Below are positions 39,951 through 49,104 of a DNA stretch of 64,000 bases, in pieces. A program made the position numbers and the translations under genes. A model generated the notes under the pieces. The model had not been told where the DNA came from. It saw only the letters and a list, made by a program, of their open reading frames with translations, and did not search any database. Source of the stretch: Paenibacillus sp. 1781tsa1 (lineage in GTDB: Bacteria; Bacillota; Bacilli; Paenibacillales; Paenibacillaceae). Within the stretch, counting starts at the first letter, position 1, and every line of letters starts with the position of its first letter. The stretch covers positions 6,138,001-6,202,000 of the forward strand of contig NZ_JAMYWY010000001.1 in assembly GCF_024159265.1 (NCBI RefSeq), in the 5' to 3' direction.

Positions 39951-39981
39951 AACATATTTCCCCCTTTCCCATCACATACTA
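39951..39981 (+). promoter_or_regulatory. SigG-type promoter of gerD
   Basis: CATACTA (39975-39981) with AACATA 18 bases upstream (39951-39956) matches the forespore SigG -10 exactly and the -35 partly. It lies 34 bases ahead of the gerD start, in line with the known SigG control of gerD. Confidence 0.65.
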
Positions 39982-40014
39982 CATCCAGTATCTAATCAAG
40001 GAGGGATTGTACAC

Positions 40015-40767
40015 ATGAAACGGCCTTTGTGGCAGCTATGCTGTGTCGTACTGGGGCTATCCGTCATGCTTGCTGGCTGCGGTTCAGATCAGAGTTCTTC
40101 GCCTCCTCAGGGCAGTTATAAAGAGATGAAAACAATGGTTGTAGATATTTTGAAAAGTGACGAAGGCAAGAAAGCGGTGGAGGAAGCTCTTACAGGTCAG
40201 AGCTCATCCAGCGGAAGCAGCGGTTCGGAAGAAGGTGGCGGTTCGGGTGGTGCTTCGGGATCCATTGGTATGAAAATGTTAATGCCTGTGCAATCTTCGG
40301 AACAAATACGTATTGCAGTAAAAGATACCATCACAGCTCCCGAATATAAGAAGGAATTCGAAAAGATCATGACTGATCCGCAGTTTGCAGGTGAATTTGC
40401 CAAAGTGATCAACGCACAAAGTAAACAACTTCATATGCAATTGATTAAAGATCCCACATATCAAAAGTCTGTTGAAGACATCATGAAGTCACCAGAGGTA
40501 TCCAAAATGTTCATGGATATGACGAAGACTCCGGATTATCGTAAACAGACGATGACTGTCATGCAGGAAGTGATGCAAAACCCGTTGTTCCGCATGGAAG
40601 TACTCACTTTGCTCAAGAAGGTTGTGCAGGACGAATTGCAACCAAAAGTAGAAAGCGGCGGGCAACAAGGGCAAGAGAAAGACGGACAGCAGGACGGTCA
40701 GGGCCAAGGTGGTAGTGATGGCGGAGATGGTGGAAGCAGTGGAGATTCGGGCAGCGGAGGATCATAA
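40015..40767 (+). CDS. gerD: Spore germination lipoprotein GerD
   Basis: The product is 250 residues from the ATG at 40015, which has AAGGAGGG upstream. A lipobox LAGC places the lipidated Cys at residue 22. The helical core (about 95-205; QIRIAVKDTITAPEYKKEFE, with repeated MxxPEV/F motifs) forms the scaffold that clusters germinant receptors in the spore inner membrane. Two low-complexity Gly/Ser stretches, one near residues 60-80 and a long Gly/Gln/Ser/Asp tail from about 213, are more extensive than in B. subtilis GerD. Confidence 0.92.
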   Translation: MKRPLWQLCCVVLGLSVMLAGCGSDQSSSPPQGSYKEMKTMVVDILKSDEGKKAVEEALTGQSSSSGSSGSEEGGGSGGASGSIGMKMLMPVQSSEQIRIAVKDTITAPEYKKEFEKIMTDPQFAGEFAKVINAQSKQLHMQLIKDPTYQKSVEDIMKSPEVSKMFMDMTKTPDYRKQTMTVMQEVMQNPLFRMEVLTLLKKVVQDELQPKVESGGQQGQEKDGQQDGQGQGGSDGGDGGSSGDSGSGGS

Positions 40768-40811
40768 ACAGTAGGTGTTAATACAGGTGTTAATACACAC
40801 CTCAGATACTG

Positions 40812-40843
40812 AAAAGCCTGCATCCAAGTGGACGCAGGCTTTA
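40812..40843. terminator. Terminator between gerD and salA
   Basis: AAAGCCTGC-TCC with GGA-GCAGGCTTT stem; usable from both convergent genes. Confidence 0.8.
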
Positions 40844-40867
40844 CTTGTATTTATCACACTCATACCA

Positions 40868-41968
40868 TTAGAATTTGGATTCAATGGACCGGGCAACTTC
40901 ATCATAGATAGCCCCTATACGAGAATCTGCTTTGTAAACAGAAGGTGAGAAATCAGGCTCGGAAGGATGGTTATCCGGCGTGCCTAATGGAATTTGGGCA
41001 AGCAAGCTTGTATGCAGACTTTCCGCAAGTCTTCCCCCGCCTCCACGACCAAAGACATAATCCTTCTCGCCGCAACTGCCACATTCATAGTAAGCCATGT
41101 TCTCAATCACACCAAGTAACTCATGATCGGTCTGAATGGCCATCGCACCCGCACGTGCTGCGACAAAAGCTGCTGTTGCATGTGGCGTGGTAACAATAAT
41201 TTCCTTACTCTGTGGCAACAACTGATGCACATCCAAAGCGACATCTCCCGTACCTGGTGGCAAATCCAGTAACATATAATCCAATTCGCCCCACTGGACA
41301 TCGGTAAAGAATTGACGCAGCATTCGACCGAGCATGGGTCCTCGCCAGATCACTGGATTGTTCTCCCGAATAAAGAAGCCCATGGACATGACTTTGACTC
41401 CAAAACGTTCAACCGTTTGGATAACGCCATCTTCAACGACCGGATATTCTTCAATCCCCATCATGTCGGGTACACTGAAGCCGTAGATATCCGCATCAAT
41501 TAAGCCCACTTTCTTGCCTTGACGAGCCAAGGCAGCAGCGAGATTAACGGTCACCGTTGATTTACCAACGCCACCTTTACCACTGGCCACTGCAATAAAA
41601 CGAACACCTGATTCAGGACTTAACAGCTCATGTCCATCTAGGCCCGCTGCGTGACCTTTTACGAGCACTTCGTCCCGATCCTGCTCTTCATCGGGTTGTC
41701 CCATATTCAGGCTCTCACGATCATGCTCAGAAGCTGCACGCACACGAATATGTACATCCTTCAGTCCGTGCTGGGACAATAGATTACGCGCTGCATCACT
41801 CAAGGCTGTTGAATCCTCAGATCGATTTTCCAGTGTCACTATGGTCAGAGCCACATGATTTTCTTTCACCATAATATCTCGAACCCATTCCAGTTCGGTC
41901 AGACTTACTCCCAATTGTGGTTCTTGTAATGGCTGTAATAGTTCAAGTATCTGTTCTTTTGATAACAT
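40868..41968 (-). CDS. salA: Mrp/ApbC-family P-loop ATPase (SalA)
   Basis: The product (366 residues) has an N-terminal MIP18/DUF59-like domain (about 5-80) and a Mrp-type P-loop ATPase, with the deviant Walker A SGKGGVGKS at 129-137, DADIYG after it, and a C-terminal CxxC (YECGSCGE, about 296-302) that could hold an Fe-S cluster. In B. subtilis, SalA modulates scoC expression; the wider family carries Fe-S clusters. GAGGTG precedes the ATG. It lies next to cwlD as in B. subtilis. Confidence 0.92.
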   Translation of the reverse strand: MLSKEQILELLQPLQEPQLGVSLTELEWVRDIMVKENHVALTIVTLENRSEDSTALSDAARNLLSQHGLKDVHIRVRAASEHDRESLNMGQPDEEQDRDEVLVKGHAAGLDGHELLSPESGVRFIAVASGKGGVGKSTVTVNLAAALARQGKKVGLIDADIYGFSVPDMMGIEEYPVVEDGVIQTVERFGVKVMSMGFFIRENNPVIWRGPMLGRMLRQFFTDVQWGELDYMLLDLPPGTGDVALDVHQLLPQSKEIIVTTPHATAAFVAARAGAMAIQTDHELLGVIENMAYYECGSCGEKDYVFGRGGGGRLAESLHTSLLAQIPLGTPDNHPSEPDFSPSVYKADSRIGAIYDEVARSIESKF

Positions 41969-42047
41969 CAGACAGCACCTCAGCTTTATCTATTGGCATG
42001 TAATTAGGTATGCTGATCCAATTATATCATTACCTTTCTTATTCTGA

Positions 42048-42803
42048 CTAACTTTTAGGCCGTTCTCCTGAGGAATATCTGAGAATCCCATTATAGATCG
42101 ATGCAGCTACCTTGCGTTGATAAGCTTCATCGGCAAGCATACGTGCCTCTTCTGGATGAGAAAGGAAGCCCACTTCTACCAGTGCTGAAGGAATCTTCAG
42201 AGCCTGTAACAGATAAACCGTATTTACCGTTTTGGCGATCCGATCTGTATTCTCCAGATTACGAACCATCTCTTGTTGAAGCAGATTAGCCAAACCTTCG
42301 TTATCCGGATGGTTAGGTGTATAGAAAACCTGCGCTCCACTCCAGCGGTTTGATGGGACACTGTTCATGTGAATGCTAATAAAGAGATCCGCTTGCTTAT
42401 CCTCTATCCGCCGTACTCTTTGTTTCAGATCTTCCGTCTTGCGTTTGGAGTACCCCCTGGTGTCCGATTCTGCCAAATCAGTGTCTATTTCTCGTGTCAT
42501 CACCACTAAGGCCCCTGCCTGTTGCAAATAATCTCTCACATACAAGGCGATAGCCAGGTTGATATCTTTTTCAATAACCCCCTGTTTACTTACCGCTCCT
42601 CCATCTGGACCTCCATGTCCTGCATCAATAGCAATGACTTTTCCTGCCATCGGCAAACTCCAGTAGCCTGACGTCTTGGCGGAAGGTAGCTCATATGACA
42701 TGACCGCCACTAACATGGCCAGCAGACAGAGGCTCAGCATGACCCTTTTGATTGTTTTTAACCTAATCCAGACTACAAAGTGTTTCCCCATATTTTTACG
42801 CAT
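42048..42803 (-). CDS. cwlD: N-acetylmuramoyl-L-alanine amidase CwlD
   Basis: The product (251 residues) is a sporulation amidase that helps form muramic-delta-lactam in spore cortex. After an N-terminal signal/anchor (about 18-38), the Amidase_3 domain shows the zinc ligands His63 (IDAGHGG), Glu78 and His in SIHMNS near 149, plus the catalytic Glu in the VEVGFLSH motif. AGGTGG lies before the ATG. A possible SigE-type box (CATATAGA with GTATAATT upstream) lies in the short gap before it. Confidence 0.93.
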   Translation of the reverse strand: MRKNMGKHFVVWIRLKTIKRVMLSLCLLAMLVAVMSYELPSAKTSGYWSLPMAGKVIAIDAGHGGPDGGAVSKQGVIEKDINLAIALYVRDYLQQAGALVVMTREIDTDLAESDTRGYSKRKTEDLKQRVRRIEDKQADLFISIHMNSVPSNRWSGAQVFYTPNHPDNEGLANLLQQEMVRNLENTDRIAKTVNTVYLLQALKIPSALVEVGFLSHPEEARMLADEAYQRKVAASIYNGILRYSSGERPKS

Positions 42804-42871
42804 AAAAAAACCACCTCGTCCCTATAAATGACTCTAATCATCTATATGGGACAAGATGGACAATTATACCG

Positions 42872-43706
42872 CTAGGAGCGGACTTGCTCCGCCATTCCTT
42901 CAATCAGCACCTCAGCTACCTCAGGACGTGTAAATTCAGGAGGAGGGCACATCAGCCGGGTAATAGTTCTCCAGTAATACCAGATAACTCTTCATCCGAA
43001 CATCTGCAGGAACATCGTCCGACTTCGTCTCTCCAACGAGCGGATTCAGGAAGAGTGCATCTACAATCTCCATAGCGCTCTTTTGGATGTACTCATGAGC
43101 CCGATGGACCGGATTGCGCGTCTGAAAACCGACTACCGTCTTCCAACCCTTCTCCTGAAAAATCTTCCGGGTATCTGCAGGATCATAATAGAACTCCTCG
43201 AATTTCGAAGGTTTTGGACGGTTCAAGACTTGGATTGGACCTCCTACGTATGTTGCAGGGCGCTCCAATAGTTTTTTAACACCAGGGTGCTCAAGATCAT
43301 CTGTTTTGAATACACGCTGGGCTTCTACACCCTGATCCACCTGGTATATACTTTGGACTTCGAGCAGTCCATAAGTTACTCCATCTTGATCACCAACAAG
43401 TTTCACAAGTTCACCAATCTGGAGGGGTGCGGCTTGTTTATCGTCAACAGCAAGTGTAATTGGTATACTCCAGACCGTTCCATCAGCGAGACGCATGCGA
43501 GACACAACCGAAAGGTAATCTTCCTCATTTAAGAAACCTTGAAGTGGTGAGAACGCACCAACACCAATCAGATCCAAATCATATATCGTCCAGGTATTTA
43601 TAAGCTAACAGGATAAGTTTCTACTGTCTTGCAAGAATTGCTCCCGTTCTTTTCCTTGTACGATACGCTGAACCAGCGTACCTACATGTGACAGAATCGA
43701 TGTCAT
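42872..43706 (-). pseudogene. sat: Sulfate adenylyltransferase (ATP sulfurylase), degraded
   Basis: The start ATG at 43706 (AAGGAA upstream) gives MTSILSHVGTLVQRIVQGKE, then stops at an in-frame TAG (43605-43607). The same frame continues with the Sat sequence [20 protein letters not shown] through [20 protein letters not shown] to LLENYYPAD. There the central part, including the HxGRDHAG and zinc-Cys region, is missing and the frame shifts; [20 protein letters not shown] and the normal C-terminus follow in another frame to the TAG at 42872. A full-length Sat is about 390 residues, and roughly 130 are lost. Two independent lesions mark a true pseudogene. Its partner cysH upstream is intact. 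Confidence 0.92.
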
Positions 43707-43729
43707 CTTGTCAGTTCCTTGTGTATCTA

Positions 43730-44422
43730 TTATTTATGAAGGCCACATTCCGTTTTATCATTACCAGACCAACGTCCAGCACGAGGGTCCTCACCAGGCA
43801 TAACCTGACGTGTGCAATGCTCACAGCCAATACTCGGGTAGTTCTGATCATGAAGAGGGTTATATACTACGTTATTGTCACGGATATATTGCCATACATC
43901 ATCTGACGTCCAGTGTGCAATTGGATTAAACTTCATCAGACCAAATTTAGAATCGTATTCAACCTTTTTCGAATTAGCACGAGTTGGTGCTTGATCTCTA
44001 CGAATACCTGTAATCCATGCATCATACTGAGAAAGAATACGTGTTAAGGGTTCAACTTTACGAATGTTACAGCAGCCATTGGGATCAGACTTCCACAACT
44101 CTTCACCGTGTTGAGCTGCCTGCTCTTCCGGAGTAATCTTAGGTGATACACGTACAAATTCAAGATTGTAGTTCTCCTGCATCTTGTCACGTGTTTCGTA
44201 TGTTTCTTTGAAGTGAAAATCAGTATCCAGATAAAAAATATCTGTCGATGGGCTGATCTTCTGCAACATATCTACAAGTACAACATCTTCTGCTCCAAAG
44301 CTGCAAGCAAAAGTGATATTAGGAAATGTTTCAATAGCATACCGAATAATATCCTCTGGACTAGCATGCTCCAGTTCCTCAGCCTTCGTCCGTGCCAATT
44401 CTTCTTTCTCCAACAAGTTCAT
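43730..44422 (-). CDS. cysH: Phosphoadenylyl-/adenylyl-sulfate reductase
   Basis: The product is 230 residues from ATG 44422, with GGGGG eight bases upstream; a longer in-frame reading to 44449 is less likely. It reduces APS/PAPS to sulfite in assimilatory sulfate reduction. The ATP-pyrophosphatase-like fold begins with ACSFGAEDVVLVDM. Cys117-Cys118 (GCCNIRKVEPL) and Cys200/Cys203 (GCEHCTRQV) form the [4Fe-4S] pair seen in APS-type reductases, and the catalytic Cys226 is in the terminal ECGLHK. It was presumably operonic with sat, which is now a pseudogene. Confidence 0.95.
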   Translation of the reverse strand: MNLLEKEELARTKAEELEHASPEDIIRYAIETFPNITFACSFGAEDVVLVDMLQKISPSTDIFYLDTDFHFKETYETRDKMQENYNLEFVRVSPKITPEEQAAQHGEELWKSDPNGCCNIRKVEPLTRILSQYDAWITGIRRDQAPTRANSKKVEYDSKFGLMKFNPIAHWTSDDVWQYIRDNNVVYNPLHDQNYPSIGCEHCTRQVMPGEDPRAGRWSGNDKTECGLHK

Positions 44423-44488
44423 CTGTGTTTCCCCCATTCTGCATTTCAATGGAACCTAAAGCCGACTAATCTAATATGAATTATGTTT

Positions 44489-44516
44489 AGTATAAATCTT
44501 TCATTGTGTATGTCAA
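44489..44516 (-). promoter_or_regulatory. Probable cysH promoter
   Basis: TTGACA (44511-44516), 16 bases, TATACT (44489-44494). The leader is about 60 bases, too short for an S-box or T-box. Confidence 0.7.
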
Positions 44517-44519
44517 TGC

Positions 44520-45184
44520 CTTCCATATGGTAAAATAAATCAGTTTCTGCCCTTCGTTGATCATTGCTCTTACACAATAATTTGGTTCAATTTATCCATA
44601 TCTCTCTTCATGAGATAAAAACAATGATGTTGGTCCAAGTCATTGGGCAAGTTAAAATATATATCTTAGCCTCGGAAAGCTTTGCTGCTGCTGGCTTTGG
44701 AGAGTTTATATCGCCAAGAAAAGCATCAAATATCACTCATCGATTAAAAATAACGAAAGAGAAGAAGAAGTTATAATGGGATCAGAGTGACAACATATAA
44801 CAAATGATATGTAAGGGACTTTTATCGTTTCCATAAGAAATACTGATGAGACTTACAGTAAAGAAATCAGTACAAAACAGTAAACCGAATACATTCAAGA
44901 AACTTTGTGTGAGCGCTGATGGATGATTTTATAAGGATTTGTTATAGAACGTGTGGAAAACGATGGGAAAGAGCAAATCGTATGATCAAAAACGATTAGT
45001 GAGGTCCCGAAAGAAGTATTAACACACATATGTAAAACTGTATTGAGGAACATTAATGAGGATACTTAACATGCATAGAGCATAGATACTTAACATATAT
45101 GAAGCGACAATGTAAAAACATGCGGAGAGATATGAGAGCTATCGTACAAGCGGATATATATATGCGGAACCTTCATGAATATAT
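44520..45184. other. Gene-poor gap between cysH and rpsI
   Basis: About 665 AT-rich bases with no convincing gene on either strand. The longest open frame, 70 codons on the plus strand from a TTG at 44564, lacks a ribosome site. A short direct repeat GATACTTAACAT occurs at about 45061 and 45086. It may be decayed coding sequence or a regulatory desert. Confidence 0.5.
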
Positions 45185-45217
45185 AAAAAAGCCTTTGGCC
45201 GAGGCCAAAGGCTTTTA
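45185..45217 (-). terminator. rplM-rpsI terminator
   Basis: AAAAGCCTTTGGCC/GGCCAAAGGCTTTTTT with a short loop, immediately after the rpsI stop. Confidence 0.95.
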
Positions 45218-45220
45218 ATA

Positions 45221-45613
45221 TTAACGTTTGGAGAACTGAGGTGCGCGACGAGCCGCTTTAAGACCGTATTTTTTACGCTCTTTCATACGTGGGTCACGAG
45301 TCAGGAATCCTGCTTTTTTCAGGGATGCACGGTATTCCGGATCTGCTTTCAACAGAGCGCGGGAGATACCATGACGGATTGCGCCGGCTTGACCGGAAAT
45401 TCCGCCACCATGAGCAATAACAAGAACGTCATAGTTGTTGAGCGTTTCTGTCAAGTTCAGTGGTTGTTTTACGATCAGTTTGAGTGTTTCCAAACCGAAG
45501 TATTCATTAATATCACGTTTATTGATGACAATGCGTCCTTCACCCGGTACAAGGCGAACACGTGCTACCGAATGTTTACGACGACCTGTCCCATAGTATT
45601 GTACTTGTGCCAT
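45221..45613 (-). CDS. rpsI: 30S ribosomal protein S9
   Basis: The product (130 residues) is a 30S head protein. [20 protein letters not shown] is the N-terminal family signature and [17 protein letters not shown] the C-terminal tail that reaches the P-site tRNA. AAAGGAGGACAG precedes the ATG. It follows rplM by 19 bases in a two-gene operon and ends at a strong terminator. Confidence 0.98.
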   Translation of the reverse strand: MAQVQYYGTGRRKHSVARVRLVPGEGRIVINKRDINEYFGLETLKLIVKQPLNLTETLNNYDVLVIAHGGGISGQAGAIRHGISRALLKADPEYRASLKKAGFLTRDPRMKERKKYGLKAARRAPQFSKR

Positions 45614-45632
45614 GAAACTGTCCTCCTTTTAA

Positions 45633-46070
45633 TTAACCGCGAAGTTCGTAAACTTCTGGTTTTTGTGCTGCATGTGGATGCTCAGTGCCTCTGTACGCTT
45701 TAAGTCTCAACTTCATTTTCTCGCCCATGCGAGTTTTAGGAAGCATACCGCGAACAGCCAATTCCAACATACGCTCAGGTTTGTTTTTAACCATCTCTTC
45801 AGCTGTAGTTACTTTCAAACCACCTGGGTGCATTGAGTGACGGTAGTATTTTTTACCTTGCATTTTCTTACCAGTCAATACAATTTTCTCAGCATTGATG
45901 ATAACAACGAAATCGCCAGTGTCCACATGTGGAGTGAATTGTGGCTTGTGTTTGCCGCGAATCAAAGCAGCTGCTTCGCTCGCCAAACGTCCGAGGGTTT
46001 TGCCTTCAGCATCAATGATGTGCCATTGGCGCTCAACTTCGTTAGGCTTCGCCATGTACGTAGTACGCAT
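45633..46070 (-). CDS. rplM: 50S ribosomal protein L13
   Basis: The product (145 residues) is an early-assembly 50S protein that binds 23S r[23 protein letters not shown] and [20 protein letters not shown] are the family signatures. AAGGAGGAAC lies eight bases before the ATG. It has its own promoter at 46218-46246 and a leader of about 140 bases that may be autoregulated, as L13 leaders are in Firmicutes. Confidence 0.98.
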   Translation of the reverse strand: MRTTYMAKPNEVERQWHIIDAEGKTLGRLASEAAALIRGKHKPQFTPHVDTGDFVVIINAEKIVLTGKKMQGKKYYRHSMHPGGLKVTTAEEMVKNKPERMLELAVRGMLPKTRMGEKMKLRLKAYRGTEHPHAAQKPEVYELRG

Positions 46071-46211
46071 GAAAAGTTCCTCCTTAAAATGTTCAAAATC
46101 ATCATTTTCATTTATCTTCGTTCGTTAAGTTATAACTTTAGGTGTTGATGGATTGTAAATTTGATGTGAACCTCTTAATTGGGGCTGTGGGAAAGCCATT
46201 AAGAAAACACA
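46071..46211 (-). promoter_or_regulatory. rplM 5' leader, possible L13 autoregulatory element
   Basis: About 140 bases between the promoter and rplM. Known L13 leaders occupy this position in Firmicutes, but I could not match a specific fold here, so this is a position-based suggestion. Confidence 0.35.
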
Positions 46212-46217
46212 ACTTTT

Positions 46218-46246
46218 ATATTACATGATAGGCGATTAAATCGCAA
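46218..46246 (-). promoter_or_regulatory. rplM-rpsI promoter
   Basis: TTGCGA (46241-46246), 17 bases, TAATAT (46218-46223) on the minus strand. Confidence 0.75.
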
Positions 46247-46275
46247 GTGTTAATTAAGCTTTTCACTCACCAAAT

Positions 46276-47049
46276 TTAATCTTTTGTATATTCAAGATCC
46301 CAGAGCATTAAACCGCAGCTAACTGCAGTAGGTCCTGCAGCAGATCGATTACATGCAGCAATCATATTCGGTACATCAGAGGCTTTCCGTTTGCCCTCTC
46401 CGATCTCCAGCAGTGTCCCAACAATAATACGAACCATATGCTGCAAAAAGCCGTTACCACTCACATAAATGTGAATGACACCCTGATCGCGCGGATGGTC
46501 TCTGCACATTGATCGGTCCACTTCCATCCATGCTTCGTATACCGAACGGACATGATTCTCTTTCTGAGACTTGCGTGAAGCAAAAGAGGTAAAATCATAC
46601 GTCCCTATGAAATGCCGTAAGCCCTCCTGCATTGCCATAATATCAAGCTTCGCATGATGATGATACTGCAGTCTTCTGTTGAATACATCCGGAAATTGAT
46701 TCGCATTGACTGTATATCGATATGTTTTCTTTTTCGCTGCATAGCGAGAATGAAAATCAGCCGAAACTTCAATCGCATCAATAACAACAATATCGGAGGG
46801 TAATCTGGAGTTGAGCGCAATACACCAACGTTCAATCGGGATCTGGGATTCCGTAGGAAAATTGAAGATCTGTCTGCGAGCGTGAACACCTGCATCTGTT
46901 CGGCCTGAACCTGTAATTTTAACCTTCTCACCGGTTAAAGCACGAATCGCATCTTCAAGATGATCCTGAATGGTATTCCCACCCGGCTGTACTTGAAAGC
47001 CGTAATAGGCAGTGCCATCATAAGTTAACGTCATACATAAGTTCCGCAT
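46276..47049 (-). CDS. truA: tRNA pseudouridine(38-40) synthase TruA
   Basis: The product is 257 residues from ATG 47049, with AAAGGTG upstream; a longer in-frame reading has no site. It isomerises uridines 38-40 in tRNA anticodon stems. The N-terminal LTYDGTAYYGFQVQPGGNT, the catalytic Asp in GRTDAGVHARRQIFNF and VSGNGFLQHMVRIIVGTLLE are all present. In Bacillus, ecfA1-ecfA2-ecfT lie between rplQ and truA; here truA follows rplQ directly with its own probable promoter. Confidence 0.96.
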   Translation of the reverse strand: MRNLCMTLTYDGTAYYGFQVQPGGNTIQDHLEDAIRALTGEKVKITGSGRTDAGVHARRQIFNFPTESQIPIERWCIALNSRLPSDIVVIDAIEVSADFHSRYAAKKKTYRYTVNANQFPDVFNRRLQYHHHAKLDIMAMQEGLRHFIGTYDFTSFASRKSQKENHVRSVYEAWMEVDRSMCRDHPRDQGVIHIYVSGNGFLQHMVRIIVGTLLEIGEGKRKASDVPNMIAACNRSAAGPTAVSCGLMLWDLEYTKD

Positions 47050-47071
47050 TAATACCACACCTTTGTTCCAT

Positions 47072-47100
47072 ACTATACATATCCCTATCCCGAACAGCAA
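47072..47100 (-). promoter_or_regulatory. Probable truA promoter
   Basis: TTGCTG (47095-47100), 17 bases, TATAGT (47072-47077), starting in the tail of an upstream hairpin and giving a very short leader. Confidence 0.6.
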
Positions 47101-47124
47101 AAGAAGCCCCTTACGGAGCTTCTA
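47099..47124 (-). terminator. Second terminator after rplQ
   Basis: AGAAGC-TCC / GG-GCTTCT stem with a TTTTG tail on the minus strand. Confidence 0.6.
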
Positions 47125-47147
47125 TTACAGCACGAATTCCGAAATGA

Positions 47148-47195
47148 AGAGAAAAAAAGGGTTAATCCAGAATCGTTGATTCTGTCCCCTTTCCT
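47148..47195 (-). terminator. Alpha-operon terminator after rplQ
   Basis: CAGAATC-AAC-GATTCTG core within GGGG/CCC-type outer pairs, followed by a run of seven T on the minus strand. Confidence 0.85.
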
Positions 47196-47208
47196 CATCT
47201 CATCTGTT

Positions 47209-47574
47209 TTACGCGCGGTCTACCAGTTCCAAGTAAACCATTGGCGCTGCGTCACCACGACGAGGTCCCAGTTTCAGGATACGAGTGTATCCACCTGGAC
47301 GCTCAGCGTAACGACCGGACAATTCGCTAAACAGTTTTTGGATTGCATCTTGCTCACCATCGATAGTTTCGCGGCGAACATAAGCTGCCACTTGGCGACG
47401 GGCATGAAGATCTCCCTTTTTCGCTTTAGTGATCAGTTTTTCAGCAATAGAGCGAACCTCTTTTGCTTTCGCTTCAGTTGTCTGAATGCGTTCGTATAAG
47501 AACAGGTCGGTTACCAGGTCACGGAACAAAGCTTTACGTGCGCTGGAATTACGGCCCAACTTTTGGTATGCCAT
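47209..47574 (-). CDS. rplQ: 50S ribosomal protein L17
   Basis: The product (121 residues) lies near the peptide exit tunnel. The N-terminal [20 protein letters not shown] and the C-terminal [14 protein letters not shown] are family-typical. AAGGAGGG precedes the ATG. It is the last gene of the alpha operon, 34 bases after rpoA, and is followed by two hairpin terminators. Confidence 0.98.
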   Translation of the reverse strand: MAYQKLGRNSSARKALFRDLVTDLFLYERIQTTEAKAKEVRSIAEKLITKAKKGDLHARRQVAAYVRRETIDGEQDAIQKLFSELSGRYAERPGGYTRILKLGPRRGDAAPMVYLELVDRA

Positions 47575-47608
47575 TGTTTTCCCTCCTTCACTTCAAGCAC
47601 TCGGCTGT

Positions 47609-48553
47609 CTATTCTTCTGTACGGAGTCCCAAACCAAGTTCCTCAAGCTTCTCTTGAACTTCTTCCAAAGACTTGCGTCCGAGGTTACGGACTTTCATCA
47701 TGTCTTCTTCCGTTTTCGTAGTCAGCTCTTGCACGGTATTAATACCAGCACGTTTGAGGCAGTTGTAGGAACGAACAGAGAGATCCAGCTCTTCGATCGT
47801 CATTTCGAGTACTTTTTCTTTTTTGTCTTCTTCTTTTTCGACCATGATCTCTGCATCTTTCGCTTCGTCTGTAAGACCCACGAAGAGCATCAAATGCTCA
47901 GTCAAAATTTTAGCGCCAAGGCTTACAGCCTCTTCAGGACGAATACTTCCATCAGTCCAAACTTCCAACGTGAGCTTGTCATAGTTGGTCACTTGACCGA
48001 CACGCGTATTTTCCACAGCGTAGTTAACGCGACTGATCGGGGTGAAGATGGAATCGACTGGGATGACGCCGATCGGCTGGTCATCGCGTTTATTCCGATC
48101 TGCCTGGACGTAGCCGCGACCGCGATTGGCAAAAATACGCATGTGAAGTCTCGAACCTGGTCCGAGCGTAGCAATGTGCAAATCCGGATTAAGGATTTCC
48201 ACATCGGAGTCAGCACGGATATCTCCAGCCGTAATTGCTCCTTCGCCTTCAGCATCAATCTCGAGCACTTTCTCCTCATCCGAATGAATCTTAAGCGACA
48301 AAGCTTTCAGGTTAAGAATAACCTCCGTAACATCTTCCATTACGCCAGGAACTGTAGCAAATTCATGCAGAACGCCATCGATTTGAACCGAAGACACTGC
48401 CGCACCCGGCAGTGACGAGAGCAAGATTCGGCGAAGCGAGTTTCCAAGCGTCGTACCGTATCCGCGCTCAAGCGGTTCTACTACGAATTTCCCATAGGTG
48501 CCATCATCGTTGACGTCTACCGTCTCAATTTTCGGCTTTTCGATTTCAATCAC
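47609..48553 (-). CDS. rpoA: DNA-directed RNA polymerase subunit alpha
   Basis: The product (314 residues) starts at GTG with AAGGAGGGGT upstream. The N-terminal domain (about 1-225) assembles the enzyme ([20 protein letters not shown] motif). The C-terminal domain (about 245-305; [20 protein letters not shown]) binds UP elements and activators. A 136-base gap separates it from rpsK upstream, in which I see no clear promoter. Confidence 0.98.
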   Translation of the reverse strand: MIEIEKPKIETVDVNDDGTYGKFVVEPLERGYGTTLGNSLRRILLSSLPGAAVSSVQIDGVLHEFATVPGVMEDVTEVILNLKALSLKIHSDEEKVLEIDAEGEGAITAGDIRADSDVEILNPDLHIATLGPGSRLHMRIFANRGRGYVQADRNKRDDQPIGVIPVDSIFTPISRVNYAVENTRVGQVTNYDKLTLEVWTDGSIRPEEAVSLGAKILTEHLMLFVGLTDEAKDAEIMVEKEEDKKEKVLEMTIEELDLSVRSYNCLKRAGINTVQELTTKTEEDMMKVRNLGRKSLEEVQEKLEELGLGLRTEE

Positions 48554-48689
48554 TGCAATACCCCTCCTTCAAAACGTCGGTCCTCTATGAAACATTTACC
48601 TTCTCTTGCGAAAACATGTAGTAGTATGCCTAAACAACCATTATTAGCAGATTGTGCCGGAAATATACCACACGCAGGGGCAAATCTCA

Positions 48690-49085
48690 TTAGACACGAC
48701 GACGTTTTGGAGGACGGCATCCGTTATGCGGGACTGGAGTTACGTCTTTGATCAGGTTAACTTCAAGACCAGCAGCTTGCAAAGAGCGGATCGCTGCTTC
48801 ACGGCCTGCGCCTGGTCCTTTAACCATAACCTCAACGGCTTTCATCCCATGTTCCATTGCAGCTTTGGCAGCAGTCTCAGCAGCCATTTGTGCAGCAAAC
48901 GGAGTCGATTTACGGGAACCTCTGAATCCGAGACCGCCGGAGCTTGCCCACGAAATTGCATTTCCGTGAGGATCCGTAATAGTAACGATAGTGTTATTGA
49001 AAGTGGAACGGATATGCGCCACGCCAGATTCAATATTCTTACGGTCACGACGTTTAGTACGTACGACTTTTTTCGGTTTAGCCAT
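48690..49085 (-). CDS. rpsK: 30S ribosomal protein S11
   Basis: The product (131 residues) is a platform protein near the mRNA exit. [20 protein letters not shown], then [20 protein letters not shown], and the C-terminal [18 protein letters not shown] are standard. It lies 19 bases after rpsM. Confidence 0.98.
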   Translation of the reverse strand: MAKPKKVVRTKRRDRKNIESGVAHIRSTFNNTIVTITDPHGNAISWASSGGLGFRGSRKSTPFAAQMAAETAAKAAMEHGMKAVEVMVKGPGAGREAAIRSLQAAGLEVNLIKDVTPVPHNGCRPPKRRRV

Positions 49086-49104
49086 TTTCTCTTATCCCCC
49101 CTTA

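Noticed and set aside
44564-44776. 70-codon plus-strand frame between cysH and rpsI
   Set aside because: TTG start without a Shine-Dalgarno, no recognisable family, low-GC filler-like composition.
44941-45068. Resemblance of a translated segment to FlaG-like or other short proteins
   Set aside because: The match is a few residues, interrupted by a stop codon, and no flagellar genes are nearby.
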